A DNA stretch of 64,000 nucleotides, from positions 49,720,997 through 49,784,996 of the forward strand of contig OX411551.1 in assembly GCA_948146395.1 (NCBI GenBank), read 5' to 3'. The position numbers were made by a program, and so were the translations under genes. Source of the DNA: Fragum whitleyi (lineage: Eukaryota > Mollusca > Bivalvia > Cardiida > Cardiidae). Positions within the stretch are counted from its first letter, which is position 1; each line of letters starts with the position of its first letter. A model generated the notes under the pieces. That model was not told the DNA's origin and made no database searches. It saw only the letters and a program-made list of their open reading frames with translations. Below, in pieces: positions 46,310-57,377 of the stretch.

Positions 46310-46380
46310 TTGCTCGCGGTGGAACTCGAGATGCTGAAGCTGGTCCGCAGCCTAACGCGCTACCCAATGAGGCACGGCTG
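46310..46380 (-). other. Degenerate tRNA-like sequence
   Basis: On the minus strand an A-box-like 'tgcctcattggg' and a B-box-like 'gagttccacc' are spaced as in tRNA genes, and part of a T-arm (CTCG/CGAG) can form. The acceptor stem does not close. It is probably a SINE head relic or tRNA pseudogene. Confidence 0.35.
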
Positions 46381-46462
46381 TTGTCTGTACATACTCTGTA
46401 CATACTTTTCTTTTCGATATCAAAAATATCATTTTGAGAGCACGTAGAAGGTATGTCATAAT

Positions 46463-47973
46463 TACGAAAGACCGGTGGTGACTTCTTTTATTCACACTTC
46501 ACACTTAAAACATATTTTCTTTGAAATGTGAACTCTGAAGCCTGAACTGGTGGTGACATTTCTTAAATTCAAACTTCACACTTCAAACATATCTTTGAAT
46601 TGTGAACTATGAACTTTTAACTTTGAAGTGTGAAGTTTGAACTTTGAAGTGTGAAGTATGAATTGTGAACTTTAAAGTGTGAACTTTGAAGTATGAACTG
46701 TGAAGTTTGAACTTTGAAATGTGAATTATGAAGTTAATAGTGTGGAGAGTGAACTTTAAAATGTGAACTTTGAAGTGTGAAGTGTGAACTTTGAAGTGTG
46801 AAGTATGAAGTGTGAACTTCGAAGTGTGAACTGTGAAGTTTGAAGTATGAAGTGTGAACTGTGAAGTTTATACTTTAAATGTGTGAAGTGTGAACTTTAA
46901 AGTGTGAACTCTGAAGTATGAAGTGTGAAGTTTGAAGTGTGAAGTGTGAACTGTAAAGTGTGAACTTTGAAGTGTGAACTGTGATTTAAGAAATCGGTTT
47001 CAACGTAATTGATGACGTAAAACCACGTGATAAACTCCAGCTTTTGAAATTCCAACTTCACAGTTCACACTTCACACTTCAAAGTTCACAATTCATACTT
47101 CACACTTCAAACTTCTAAGTTCAAAGTTCACACTTCACATTTCAAAGTTCACACTTCAAACTTCACACTTCCAAGTTCAAAGCTCACACATCACACTTAA
47201 TAATTCACACTTCACACTTCAAAGTTCACACTTCACATTTCAAACTTCCCACTTCAAACTTCATAAATCACACCTCACACTTCAAAGTTCACACTTCAAA
47301 GTTCACACTTCAAACTTCACACTTCAATGTTCACACTTCACACTTCACTCTTCCCACTTCAAAGTTGACACTTAAAACTTCCCAGTACAAAGTTCACACT
47401 TCACACTTCAAACTTCCCACTTCACACTTCAAAGTTCACACTTCAAACTTCCTACTTCACAGTTCACACTTCACTGTTCACTCTTCACACTTCAAAGTTC
47501 ACACTTCACACTTCCCACTTCAAAGTTCACACTTCATACTTCAAAGTTCACACTTCAAAATTCCCACTTCATACTTCAAAGTTTACACTAGATACTTCAA
47601 AGTTCACACATCAATCTTCCCACTTCACACTTCAAAGTTCACACTTCAAACTTCCTAGTTCAAAGTTCACACTTCACACTTAAAACTTCATAGTTCACAC
47701 TTCACACTACAATGTTCACACTTAACACTTCAAACTACCCACTTCACACTTCAAAGTTCACACTTCAAACTTCCCACTTCACAGTTCACACTTCATAGTC
47801 CACATTTAACACTTCAAAGTTCACACTTCACACTTCAAACTTCGCACTTCACACTTCACAGTTCACACTTCACAGTTCACACTTCATAGTTCACACTTCA
47901 CACATCATAGTTCATATGTTTGAAGTGTGAAGCGTGAAATGTGAATAAATTAAGTCACCACCCGTCTTTCGTA
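46463..47973. mobile_element. Foldback element built of opposed 7-bp repeat arrays, 1511 bp
   Basis: The ends are TACGAAAGAC at 46463 and GTCTTTCGTA at 47973, and about 60 bp of terminal inverted repeat align (ggtggtgactt, ttattcacacttcacactt). CATAAT flanks both sides exactly (46457-46462 and 47974-47979). Inside, about 46540-46985 is an array of a 7 bp unit (GAAGTGT/GAACTTT). 47050-47935 is the reverse complement array, separated by about 65 bp of unique sequence. The whole can fold into a long hairpin. No coding capacity: a 97-codon frame at 47365-47658 is only the translated repeat. The class is unknown. Confidence 0.8.
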
Positions 47974-48155
47974 CATAATGCAATCTGTTTCTTTGCTGTA
48001 TAAAATTTTCTATCATTGAAGCAGGACCCCTGGTTGGGGTATTTGAGTAAAACAAATGACCCTAAACACGATCTATGGACTTGTCTTTGAATTCTGTGGA
48101 TATCTGACCATAGTTTGTATGTTTTGTCCATAATACTTATCGACAGACAACACAT
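47955..48155 (-). CDS. Small ORF, doubtful
   Basis: 66 codons with ordinary-looking composition (MDKTYKLWSDIHRIQRQVH within). Its 3' end runs into the foldback element's right terminus, so if it was ever an exon the insertion cut it. There is no splice or domain support. Confidence 0.2.
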   Translation of the reverse strand: MCCLSISIMDKTYKLWSDIHRIQRQVHRSCLGSFVLLKYPNQGSCFNDRKFYTAKKQIALCTKDGW

Positions 48156-48390
48156 TGCTTATCTTAATTCACCATTGTAACAACAATTGCAGGAGAGCCA
48201 TTGGAGTTTCAAACTCCTCTGTCAAAAAACACACAACATTTTCACACTCTGAGGTACACATTATACAGATACACTTAAGTTAGTAGAACATAAGCAAAAG
48301 TTTCAGGGAAACTTGTGTTGCATGTTAGCATAATACGGCTCCCCCCACTCACACCCACCCCACCCAACTTAAAAAAAAATAATAAAAAAA

Positions 48391-49467
48391 GCAAGAGGAC
48401 CATGATGGTCCTATATCGCTCACCTGAGTAATTCAACTCGTAACTTGTCAACCATGTTCTAAATACAAGAGATTGTTTGATGTACATTTAGGGTGGTTTT
48501 AAAAGAAACAGACTTTAATTTCGTCCTACTGCAATTTTTCCTTTTAATTTCCAATGGCAAACAAAGTTGTTGATGGGATTGAATTATTTTAACAGCCTTA
48601 GTAGACCTACACCTTAATAATATCCCTGCCGAGTTTAAGATATGCCCAAAAGATTAGGTTAAGCTTAACCTTCTCTGAGATTTTTAGGAATATTTTGACA
48701 TTTCCAAAACGATGGTAACCAGAGATTTTGATTGAATAAAATTATTTACAATTTTGCTAGAGCTTCACCAAAGGAAAATCCCAACCAACTTTCAGCTTGA
48801 ATGACCTAGTGGTTTAGGAGGAGAATGTTTTTTTCCTAAGATTTTCGGCAATTTTCGGTCATTTTTCAACCTTTCCGTTTCCATGGAAACAAGAGTTTTT
48901 GATGAAATTAAATTCTTTAACCAAATTTTGAAAAGCATGACCAAAGGTACATCCCTGCCATGTTTCATCTTGATTGGCCCAGTGGTTAAGGAGAATAAGA
49001 ATTTTTTCAAATGATATTTTGGCAATTTTCGGCCACTTTCAGCTTTTCTATTACCATGGAAACCAGAATTTTTGATGAAATTAATTTCTTTTAACAACTT
49101 TTGAAGAACCTCACCGAAGGAACATCCCTTCAAAGTTTCAGCTTGATTGGCCCAGTGGTTTAGGAGGATAAGAATTTTTTCTAAGATTTTTTGCAATTTT
49201 CGGCCATTTTTCAACCTTACTGTTACCATGGCAACCAGAGTTTTTTTATAGAGTTAAATTCTTTTAACAACTTTTGAAGAGCTTCACCCAAGGAACATCA
49301 CTGCTAAGTTTCAGCTTGATTGGCCCAGTGGTTTAGGAGGAGAAGATGTTTAAAGAAATTGTTGACGGACGGACGGACAGATAGACGGTCGGACGAAGGA
49401 CGGACGACGGACGGTGAATGATCACAATAGCTCACCTTGAGCACTTTGTACTCAGGTGAGCTAAAAA
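48391..49467 (+). mobile_element. Pearl-like element, complete, ~175 bp core, four units
   Basis: The 5' edge is GCAAGAG plus hairpin GGACCATGATGGTCC. Core units contain 'tggcccagtggtttaggagg' and 'caattttcggccatttttc' and recur at about 48810, 48980, 49150 and 49320. A GACGGACGGACGG tract runs at 49363-49420. The 3' edge is a strong hairpin (AGCTCACCT, GAGCAC...GTACTC, AGGTGAGCT) then A-run. Both edges are shared with 49842-51400 and 59763-60736. Confidence 0.75.
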
Positions 49468-49650
49468 AATGAGTACTTATAACTGGATCAGTTAACCGAT
49501 AACAAATAAAAAAGAAACCCATGCAGAACGTCTTTGGACGACGTTTACTTTAAGACGTTGTAGCTTCTTCACCGTTTGGAAATATTACCAAAAGCATATT
49601 AAGTATGCATTATTTCGTCTGTTTATACCATGAAACGAGTCATGTATTTA

Positions 49651-49770
49651 CCTGATATCATCTGATATTTGCCGAATACTATCTTTCTCGATTACATAAT
49701 ACGCAATATAATTACCTGATATCACCTGATATTTGCCAGATACCACCTGTCTGATATAATGTCATCGTTA
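49651..49770. repeat. ~62 bp tandem pair with CCTGATATCA motifs
   Basis: 'tacctgatatcatctgatat' and 'ttacctgatatcacctgat' start 63 bp apart, followed by 'ttgccgaatac/ttgccagatacc'. The motif also occurs near 45902. Confidence 0.5.
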
Positions 49771-49841
49771 TCAGACATTCTTTAAGGACAAATTTCATAT
49801 CATGATCTTATCAAAAACGACCATGAATTTTATTTAATTGA

Positions 49842-51400
49842 TTTTTTAGCTCACCTGAGCACATCGTGCTCAAGGTAAGCTTTTGTGATCATTGAATGCC
49901 CGTCGTCTGTCGTGCGTCGTGTGTCGTCTATCGTCCGGCGTCAACAATCTAAGTGTTTACACTCTAAAGGGCACAAATATTTCACGATCTTAATGAAACT
50001 TTGTCGGATTCTTAGCCAGGTCTCAAGGATGAATCCTTTGGAAAATGGGAAGGATCCATGCCATATCAAGGGAAAAGGGACTTAACCCTTTCCTGTTTTA
50101 CAAAATTTTGGACCTGTCCAAATTCAAAGGTTTTGCAGACGAAAATTTAAAGTGAATTTAATTTGAAAAATAACCATTCAGTAGGGTAGAAAATAGTGTG
50201 GAAAAAGAAGAAATTGCTTGTTTTCTCAATCATAAATCACAGGCACGTAAAAAGCAGGGATATAACAGGAAAGGGTTAAAAATTATTTTATTGTTTACGA
50301 TCTAGAGGCCACAAATTTGGCTCAATCTTTATGAAAGTTGGTCAGATTGTAGGCCAGGTCACAAGGCTGAACCCTTTTGAAAATAGGAAGGATCCATGCC
50401 ATATCAAGGGAAAAGGGGCCTTGAAAACAGTTTTCTTGTTTACACTCAAGAGGCCACAAATATTACACAATCTTCATGAAACGTTGTCGGATTGTTGGCC
50501 AGGTCACAAGGATGAAGCCTATTGAAAATGGGAAGGATCCATGCAATATCACAGGAAAAGGGGTCTTCATGACAATTTTCTTGTTATCACTCTAGAGGAC
50601 AATTATATGGTCCAATCTTTATGAAACTTGGTCAGAATGTTGGCCAGGTCACAAGGATGAACCCTTTTGAAAATGGGAATGACCAATGTCATATCAAGGG
50701 AAAAGGGGCCTTCATGTCAATTTTCTTATTCACATTCTAGAGGCCAAAAATATGGCTCAATCTTTATGAAACTTGATCGGAATGTTTGCCTGATCACAAG
50801 GAGGAACCCTTTTGTAAATGGGAAGGATCCATGCCATATCACAGGAAAGGGGGCCTTAATGCCAATTTTCTAGTTAACACAATAGAGGCCACAAATATGG
50901 CCCAATCTTCATGAAACTTGGTCAGAATGTTTGCCAGGTCATGCGAATGAAACCTATTGAAAATGTGACGGATCCATGCTATATCACGGTAAAAGGGGCC
51001 TTAATAACAATTCTCTTGTTCACATTCTAGAGGCCACAAATATAGCCCAATGTCCAAGGAACTTGATTAGAATGTTGAACAGGTCTCAAGGATGAACGCT
51101 TTTGAAAACGGGAAGGATACATGCCATAATGATAAAAGGGGCCTGAAAATTCATGTTCACACTCTTGTCTCTAGAGGCCACAAATTTGGTTCAGTAGTCA
51201 TGAAACTTGGGCAGAATGTTGGCCAGGTCACATGAAACTGGTTTAGAAAAGGCTAGAAACTTATGCAGGGATCATAGGAATAGAATAATGTCTTTCTTTG
51301 AAAAATCTAATGGTTATTTAATGATTTTTAAAGCATTTAATTTTGCTAAGGGAGGACTTAAAGAGACGAAGGTGAGCGATATAGGACCATCATAGCCTTT
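49842..51400 (-). mobile_element. Pearl-like element, complete, ~120 bp core, about nine units
   Basis: It is the inverse orientation of the 48391 element's edges: 3' hairpin (AGCTCACCTGAGCAC...GTGCTC) at 49848, a CGTC-rich tract, then core units ('gaggccacaaatatgg', 'atgaaacttggtcagaatgt', 'ggaaggatccatgccatatc') to about 51240. The 5' edge 'gtgagcgatataggaccatc' is at about 51372-51391. The same core, inverted, is at 59870-60590. It is interrupted by a TTAA MITE at 50082-50279. Confidence 0.75.
50082..50279. mobile_element. TTAA-flanked MITE, copy 1 (198 bp)
   Basis: TTAA plus CCCTTTCCTG at the left and CAGGAAAGGG plus TTAA at the right. It is inserted in a pearl-like core unit. TTAA duplication and CCC-type ends are characteristic of piggyBac-type transposition. 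It aligns, inverted, with 52238-52464. Confidence 0.75.
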
Positions 51401-51471
51401 CAAGAAAATTTAAGCCAGAAATATAATCGCATGATGAATAGAAATATATGTCAATATCTTCACAAGTGATG

Positions 51472-51592
51472 AGTGTATTTTGCATTGCGTTTATTGGTGT
51501 ATAAAGTGCAATTGCTTTAGCCCATGGCAAATAGCTCGTTTAAGCTATTTGCTAATGCATTTGCACTTTATACTCTAATAAACGCAGTAAAA
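51472..51592. repeat. 120 bp inverted repeat (hairpin)
   Basis: 'attgcgtttattggtgtata...tgcaattgctttagc..aaatagctcg' pairs with 'tttaagctatttgctaatgc...ctctaataaacgcagta', with about 85% pairing. Confidence 0.6.
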
Positions 51593-51977
51593 GGCCCCTT
51601 TTACTGCAATTCTTTATTTGAGTTAATTATTAAAAAAAATCGGCTAAACATATAAAGTTTCGAGTCTACTTTTGGGCGTATATACACTGTTGACCTATAG
51701 TTAAGAGCCAGGGAAATAATCACTTGTCATTTCTTGAAAACACACTGCAATAATTTCAACAATTGCAAGAACAGAGTTCAATAATTTGACTTTCGAGAAC
51801 TGCAATAAAATCCCGAACAAGCAGTTTTAAGTTTAAACGAATCGCGGAAAGTACCCAACCCCCATTTGGTAAAGATGAGAAAAAAATGTTGATTTTGGTA
51901 AGCTGTGGGCCGGGAGTGTAAATCATCTTGTAAATAGCATTTTATGTTCCAATGAAACATTGAGTTAGCAGGGTTCT

Positions 51978-52237
51978 GATGAACCTTTGACCCATATGGT
52001 GACATTTGTCCTGCTTTATTAAATATTTAATCATTTGATATAGACCTATATTCCGCTACTTATAAATGTCGGAACATGTTCGTCATTGATTCTTACATCC
52101 TTTTGGACCTTTGATATGACACTGACCTTTGACCTACTTTCTTGAATTTAGAAAAATAGGGTCGGGTACTTTATAAAATCAATAGTAAAATTTACATTTT
52201 CACAGACCTTGACCTGCTTTCTAAAATCTTCATTTAC
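51978..52237. repeat. Dispersed repeat, copy 2 of 2
   Basis: Matches 1666-1914 with about 90% identity, plus a short insertion 'ggaacatgtt'. It is cut at its right end by the TTAA MITE. Confidence 0.7.
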
Positions 52238-52464
52238 TTAACCCTTTACTGTTAAATCCCTGCTTTTTACGTGCCTGTGATTTTATAATTGAGAAAACAT
52301 TGTGAAAAAAGAAGAAATTGCTTCTGACAAGCAATTTCTTCTTTTTCCTCACTATTTTCTACCCTGCTGAATGGTTATTTTTCAATGAAAACCACTTTAA
52401 ATTTTCGTCTGCAAAACCTTGAGTTTGAACAGGTCCGAAATTTTGTAAATCAGGAAAGGGTTAA
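52238..52464. mobile_element. TTAA-flanked MITE, copy 2 (227 bp)
   Basis: TTAACCCTTTACTG to CAGGAAAGGGTTAA. It aligns with the inverse of 50082-50279 and carries an extra hairpin (agaagaaattgcttctgac / agcaatttcttct). Confidence 0.75.
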
Positions 52465-52493
52465 ATTTCACTTAAGGCTAATTGATATTTCTA

Positions 52494-52583
52494 CTGGTTC
52501 CCTGTGGCAATTTCTCCTGGTTCCCTGTGGCAATTTCTACTGTTTCCCTGTGGCAATTTTAACTGGTTCCCTGTGGCAATTTC
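52494..52583. repeat. ~26 bp minisatellite, four units
   Basis: 'ctggttccctgtggcaattt' is repeated four times with small differences. Confidence 0.85.
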
Positions 52584-52615
52584 AGTGGAGCGATACTTTG
52601 CCCACGTGTGCATGT

Positions 52616-53081
52616 CATTCGGAACACCACTCGGCCAATCTCACGATCAACCTCGGATGTACATAGACGGACTATTTTTAAAAAGTACGGGAAAACCATT
52701 GAAAAACTCGATGACGTCAGTTAAAATGGCGTTGGCCCTCGAAACTGTGAGTGAAAACATTCGACGTCGCCAACGCTACTCGTTTAAGTTACTGATGTGA
52801 AACCATCGAATCCTAATCCTTAAATAATCCTTATCCTAAAATATCTTTCGATTCTTAAATAACGACTGAAAAAATATTAATATTTGAGAATGATTCGTCA
52901 TTCTCAAAAATTAAGATTTTTCAGCCGTTATTTACTGTAAAGAATATAATCTACAGTGCTAGTTTTTCTTACACTGTTTCCGCCTAACAAAATGCACGAT
53001 TTCGTTACATACCCATCCGCCTTACATACATCCGAAGTATGTTGTAGTTTACGGAAATGGCCGAGTGATGTTCCGAATGGT
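52616..53081. mobile_element. MITE with CATTCGGAAC termini, copy 2
   Basis: CATTCGGAACACCACTCGG at the left and GAGTGATGTTCCGAATG at the right, about 22 bp of nearly perfect inverted repeat. The body is about 85% identical to 45131-45561. No matching 10 bp flank is found here. Confidence 0.7.
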
Positions 53082-53353
53082 ATTTCTTGATTGTTTGATT
53101 GCACATAAAGTAGTTCTATGAAAGATTACTCAAAATTTGTAACAGTTCTTTATTGCAATACGGATAGAAACGATTTGAACAAAACCGAATTAAACGGAAA
53201 TGTTCGTGTTTATCCTTGTTGGAAGCGCGTAACTTCGGTTACAAATGTCATGTTATATCCCTAGAAACTGTCGTTTAGACTTTAAACTTGTTCATAATAA
53301 TGTTCAAAAAAGGGTATCTATACCCTGAAATGAGAGAGACTTAACTCTTTCAG

Positions 53354-53707
53354 TCGCAATCATCCGTGAATGGGATTGGAGAAGTTGAAAACATAGCACG
53401 AACACTAGCTTGCAAGGCAGATGGAAAGTTAGATATGGTTGGAGTAATACAAGATATCTGTGCAGAGAAAGTAGAATATAAAATAGGTATATGCCTTCTG
53501 CGAATATTCAAATGCCACTCACATATCTTTTCTCTTTAAACTGGGAATAACACAACTTTTGTCACCTATGAACAAATAAAACAACATCTCTAAATTGGTG
53601 CAACTTATTTGTCAACAGAAGCGGTTTAATGATACCCTTTTTCGTATCTTTTTTCAGGTCAGTTTATTAAGCAATCAGTGTGTTTCATGACCTGTTTAGT
53701 TGATTAA
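53354..53707 (+). CDS. Last two exons of an unidentified gene
   Basis: Exon a is 53354-53486 (acceptor ctctttcag, donor gtatat). It is open for 44 codons plus one base, reading SQSSVNGIGEVENIARTLAC then KADGKLDMVGVIQDICAEKV. Exon b is 53658-53707 (acceptor cttttttcag). It takes up the phase correctly and adds 16 residues ending in CLVD before TAA 53705-53707. The two-exon phase match and the non-repetitive helical composition support a real gene. Upstream exons were not found within the window. The stop codon lies 6 bp before a 1.16 kb transposable repeat (copy C), so that repeat probably supplies the 3' UTR. No family is recognised. Confidence 0.55.
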
Positions 53708-53712
53708 TTTTT

Positions 53713-54840
53713 GGCCTGGTTTTAACAGGCAATAGGAAACAACCCTGTTTCCTGGAAATCGCATAGGAAAAAGATAATCGAGTCAAAAACCGAACAACAT
53801 GTGTACTACGTAGCTTTTTGTGCTCATGCGCGCAAAAAATAGGTCTAGTATACGTCATAAACTTTTGTGAGAAATGAAGTGCTTTGTGTGTTCAAAGCAG
53901 TGCTTGCATATCGCTGGAATTCAATTTTCTTGAATATAACCTTGATTATTCACCTTGTCCTTAGTATGTATACTAGATATTTTCTTACTAATCACTGCCA
54001 AAATCACTGCTGGGTTAAAGATACATAACTTTTATATTAGATCTTGACGGATGACCTGGCTAATAGGGAAAGAAGACTTTGCTAACTAACACTTTCTCCC
54101 TTATATTATCTACCCTTTCTGTTACAAATTTAACTAATTTGCCCACAAATTGTATGTAATCTGCAACCCATTACAATTTAGATCTGTCTGAATAGTTGTT
54201 GTCTTGTAATGGATTAATCTAAATTAGAAAAATTTAAAAGCCTTGTTCCATCCTTAAACCCTAAAACAGACGACAAAATTTTAGACTGGGCCAACTCGAA
54301 ACAGGTTGCATACAATAAATCAACATGAGAGTAATTTGATATATATCTAGGCTAGAAATTAAAAAAAATAATGGGGTATGAGTATAGGGTGGACAATATT
54401 GTTGAAAGGGAGAAATTGACCCTATAAACTTCTGTGTTCCCACAATAAAATGCAACATCTTTATGGAATTCAATTCAATGTAAAAGAAAGAGCCGATGAG
54501 CTTGTGCCCCTAAAAAACATTACTACGATTGTTAGACGGAATGATCGAATTGATTAATTGACTGACTGGACGCAAACCCATCAACTCAAGTAAATTATAG
54601 AAACGCGAGATGCGCCTGTCTGCAAAGCCGTATCGGGCGTAGTAATCTATACATGTACCTTGGGTATGTTAGTTGTTTTTTGTGGACTCAGCGCTATATA
54701 GTGAGCATACCGCTAGAATTTTTCCTTTGAAGTGAGTTTGGAACCCTTGGTTTCCCTCGCCTCAAACGGCGTGCTAAACAGATTCGAAAATTGGAGTGCA
54801 TGCCTTCAAATATCACCTTGCCTCTTTACAAACCAGTCCT
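53713..54840. mobile_element. 1.16 kb TIR repeat, copy C
   Basis: Begins GGCCTGGTTTTA and ends ACAAACCAGTCC (one substitution in the inverted terminus). It is collinear with copy B through 'ggaaaaagataatcgagtca' and 'agacggaatgatcgaat', with small deletions. Confidence 0.65.
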
Positions 54841-54867
54841 TCACCGCTTTTAGCGCTTTAATTAACA

Positions 54868-54965
54868 GGGGGTATAGGTGTATTTTAAAAACTGAGCTCG
54901 GGAGAATCTATACTGGAATATAGAATTTACGGCTCACCGAACAAATCTACCTGTAGCGTTTTAAT
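54868..54965. mobile_element. Relic of the Tc1 element's 5' non-coding part
   Basis: 'gtataggtgtatttt.aaaactgagctc' and 'acggctcaccg..caaatctacctgtagc' match 23330-23355 and 23508-23540, but with the intervening ~150 bp deleted. Confidence 0.5.
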
Positions 54966-55349
54966 TTTGGTTGTTGAAAAAAAATGGAAAAACAAGTTTT
55001 AGCGGATTATTAACTTTTAGGATGTGGGGGTGTTGTGGGAATCATCCCTCAGTGTAAAATGTAAATGTTCATCGAAAGTGGTGCCGTCACTTTGGGTGTA
55101 AATTCATAACTTTTATTTTGTAACCAAATGGACTTTCTTTTAAGACCGATATTAACAGTTTTTTTTCAGAAATGTTGGTTTTGATGAAATTGGATTTTAA
55201 GTCTGGCAAATCGGGTCCAATGATTCAAACAGCCAAATTTAATATCAAGAACTCCCGATTACTCGAGAATCATAATAACCATTCATGAATGGATCCAAAT
55301 CTGTTTAGCAATATACCTGCGAATAAGTAAAGAATGGATTTTCAGAAAA

Positions 55350-55787
55350 CAGTAAGTTACATCGTGAAATTGACATTCATCTCAATCAAAACCTTTCTAA
55401 ATCACTCACTCAGCAATCTATTCATTCATTCCAAACACTCACTCAAACCATTCAAAACGCTCCAAACTCACTGAAAAACATATGACAACAACTTCGTTTG
55501 AAATAAAAAATAGCTGGATAAAATAATCGGGATTTCACTGCATTCATTAAAATTTTAAGCGTTTGATTAGATCTTAAAAAAATAGGACGCTACTTATAGA
55601 ACATATAAGCAAATATTTTAAAGGGAGGTAATTAATATCGCTAATTCTGTTCATCCTGAACAAAATTTGCGATATTGGATTACCTCCCATTAAATTCACT
55701 CAAAACATGCTCCAAAAACTCATTCAATTTCATTCCAAAATCATTCCATAATCATTCATCTTGTCAATTTCACGATGTTGTTAACTG
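55350..55787 (+). mobile_element. CAGTT MITE, full length (438 bp)
   Basis: CAGTAAGTTACATCGTG to ...GATGTTGTTAACTG then TA. The central hairpin GGGAGGTAATTAATATCGC / GCGATATTGGATTACCTCCC is well preserved. Confidence 0.8.
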
Positions 55788-55847
55788 TAAATTCGATACA
55801 GGTTTAAAATACAATGGGGATATAAAGTTAATAAATTTTTAATCTTT

Positions 55848-56005
55848 AAATTGACAAGGTGAATAAATTTGGAATGATTCTAGAATGGATTTGAATGAGT
55901 GTTTGGCGCAAGATTTGAGCTATTTTCAGGGGAGGTAAAACAAAATCGATAATTTTGTCCAATTATAGATCATTGATTATCATCCCTTTGACAAAATCTA
56001 CATTT
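55848..56005. mobile_element. CAGTT MITE, half copy
   Basis: Has 'ttgacaaggtgaataaattt' and 'ggggaggtaaaacaaaatcg' blocks of the family without the other terminus. Confidence 0.5.
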
Positions 56006-56254
56006 TTTTTCTGATATGTGTCTTCACTTCAAATAGGATGCTTAAAAATCAACAATAGCCAATAATACCATCATTTATTTGATCGATTTTATTGAAGTAT
56101 CGACACAATGTAAATATCTGTGACAACGCTTCTAATGGTTTAATTTTTTTTACATCAGACGATCACTTCAAAATATAACAAATTCTGTTTGAAAATAGTG
56201 ACAAATTAGCTCACCATCACATAGCGTTAGAATCTATCCAGAATATTGCTTTTA

Positions 56255-56490
56255 CAGTTAGTAACATCATGAAATTGACATTCATCTTAATCAAGGCCAT
56301 TCTAAATAGCTCATTCTGCGCTCCACCATTCATTCCAAACACTCACTCAAACCATTAAAAAACGAACAAAACTAGCGTGTTTGAATTACCTCCCTTTAAT
56401 CACTCAAAACTCACTCATCGAGCTTATCTAATTGTATTTAAAAACAGTCCAAACTCATTGACCTTATCGATTTCACGATGTTGTTAACTG
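56255..56490 (+). mobile_element. CAGTT MITE, internally deleted (236 bp)
   Basis: CAGTTAGTAACATCATG with TA on the left; ...GATGTTGTTAACTG with TA on the right. The left half of the central hairpin is missing; 'attacctccc' remains. Confidence 0.75.
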
Positions 56491-56599
56491 TATCACAGTT
56501 ATATCAAACCAGTAAATTAGATTTTAAACTGTTAAAAATTTATGAGGACCCAAAGCCGACTGAACATGTTAAAGTACCGGAAAGTTTGTCTTTTCACTG

Positions 56600-56705
56600 G
56601 GACAAAAAATTAAGTTCAGTAATGAATATCGTGAATTTGAATGAGAGGGTTGAGTGACTTTTAATGACGGAAGTTAAAACAATATCGCTATTAACCATTA
56701 GCCAC
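56600..56705. mobile_element. CAGTT MITE, relic
   Basis: 'ttcagtaatgaatatcgtga' and 'gagtgacttttaatgacgga' resemble one end of the family. Confidence 0.35.
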
Positions 56706-57032
56706 AATGTTTTGTTTATAATGTATCAAATTGATGAGACTATGCGGAAAAGGTTATAGTATAATTGCAGAGCTTAACTGATTATAAGAATCGAATCATA
56801 CATAAAATGGTACCGAATGTCTTAAAAAAGCGACTTACTGAAACCTTAGAATACCCCTAACTATACAAATTATGCCTGGTAAAACTCCTCTCCAAAATAA
56901 TGTTTTTCGTCATTGAAACAAATTTTATCTACGACACAAATGCCATTCACGGATATAAATGGGGAAGTTGAAGTACAAGTATCTTTTCACTGAATTTAAA
57001 CAGAGTAACCCATTCTTGGTCAAAGGTTTGCA

Positions 57033-57377
57033 ATGTTGACGTCAAACATTATCGTTACGGCGAAAGTTTCTTGCTATAACAAGTCTAGCCCCTCAGATTT
57101 TGTTTCACACTTTCTGTCTGGAGGTTTTTCGCCTTCTATAGATAAAAATTGTCTTGGAAGTTGCGGTAAGAGGGAAATTACCCAAACATTTCTATGTTAT
57201 TCGCCATGCTGGACGAACGTTGCTTTGACGTGTCAGACTAATCTAGCTCTGTACATAAATGACTTGGTCGCGTTAAAGTGGTACCTGATGTTGGACATGG
57301 TTGGCCCTGAATCAAAAAAGTCGTTTACAACGGCTTGTCGTATTAAGCCTGTCTGTTCGCGACCTAAAGCATTATGA
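57033..57377 (+). CDS. Unexplained 114-codon ORF
   Basis: It has seven Cys (SCYNKS, NCLGSC, FLCYSPC, LTCQT, TACRIKPVC). It is not in a recognised repeat and its composition is closer to coding than the flanks. The opposite strand also has splice-like signals over the same stretch (open segment near 57350-57290), so strand and reality are uncertain. There is no signal peptide or known domain. Confidence 0.25.
   Translation: MLTSNIIVTAKVSCYNKSSPSDFVSHFLSGGFSPSIDKNCLGSCGKREITQTFLCYSPCWTNVALTCQTNLALYINDLVALKWYLMLDMVGPESKKSFTTACRIKPVCSRPKAL

Noticed and set aside
47365..47658. 97-codon frame with a repeated HTSHF heptad
   Set aside because: The heptad is the translated 7-bp repeat of the foldback element; there is no start context or unique sequence.
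49960..51240. CRISPR-like or satellite array
   Set aside because: Units are diverged along their whole length without conserved repeat plus variable spacer, and they lie inside a pearl-like element with defined edges.
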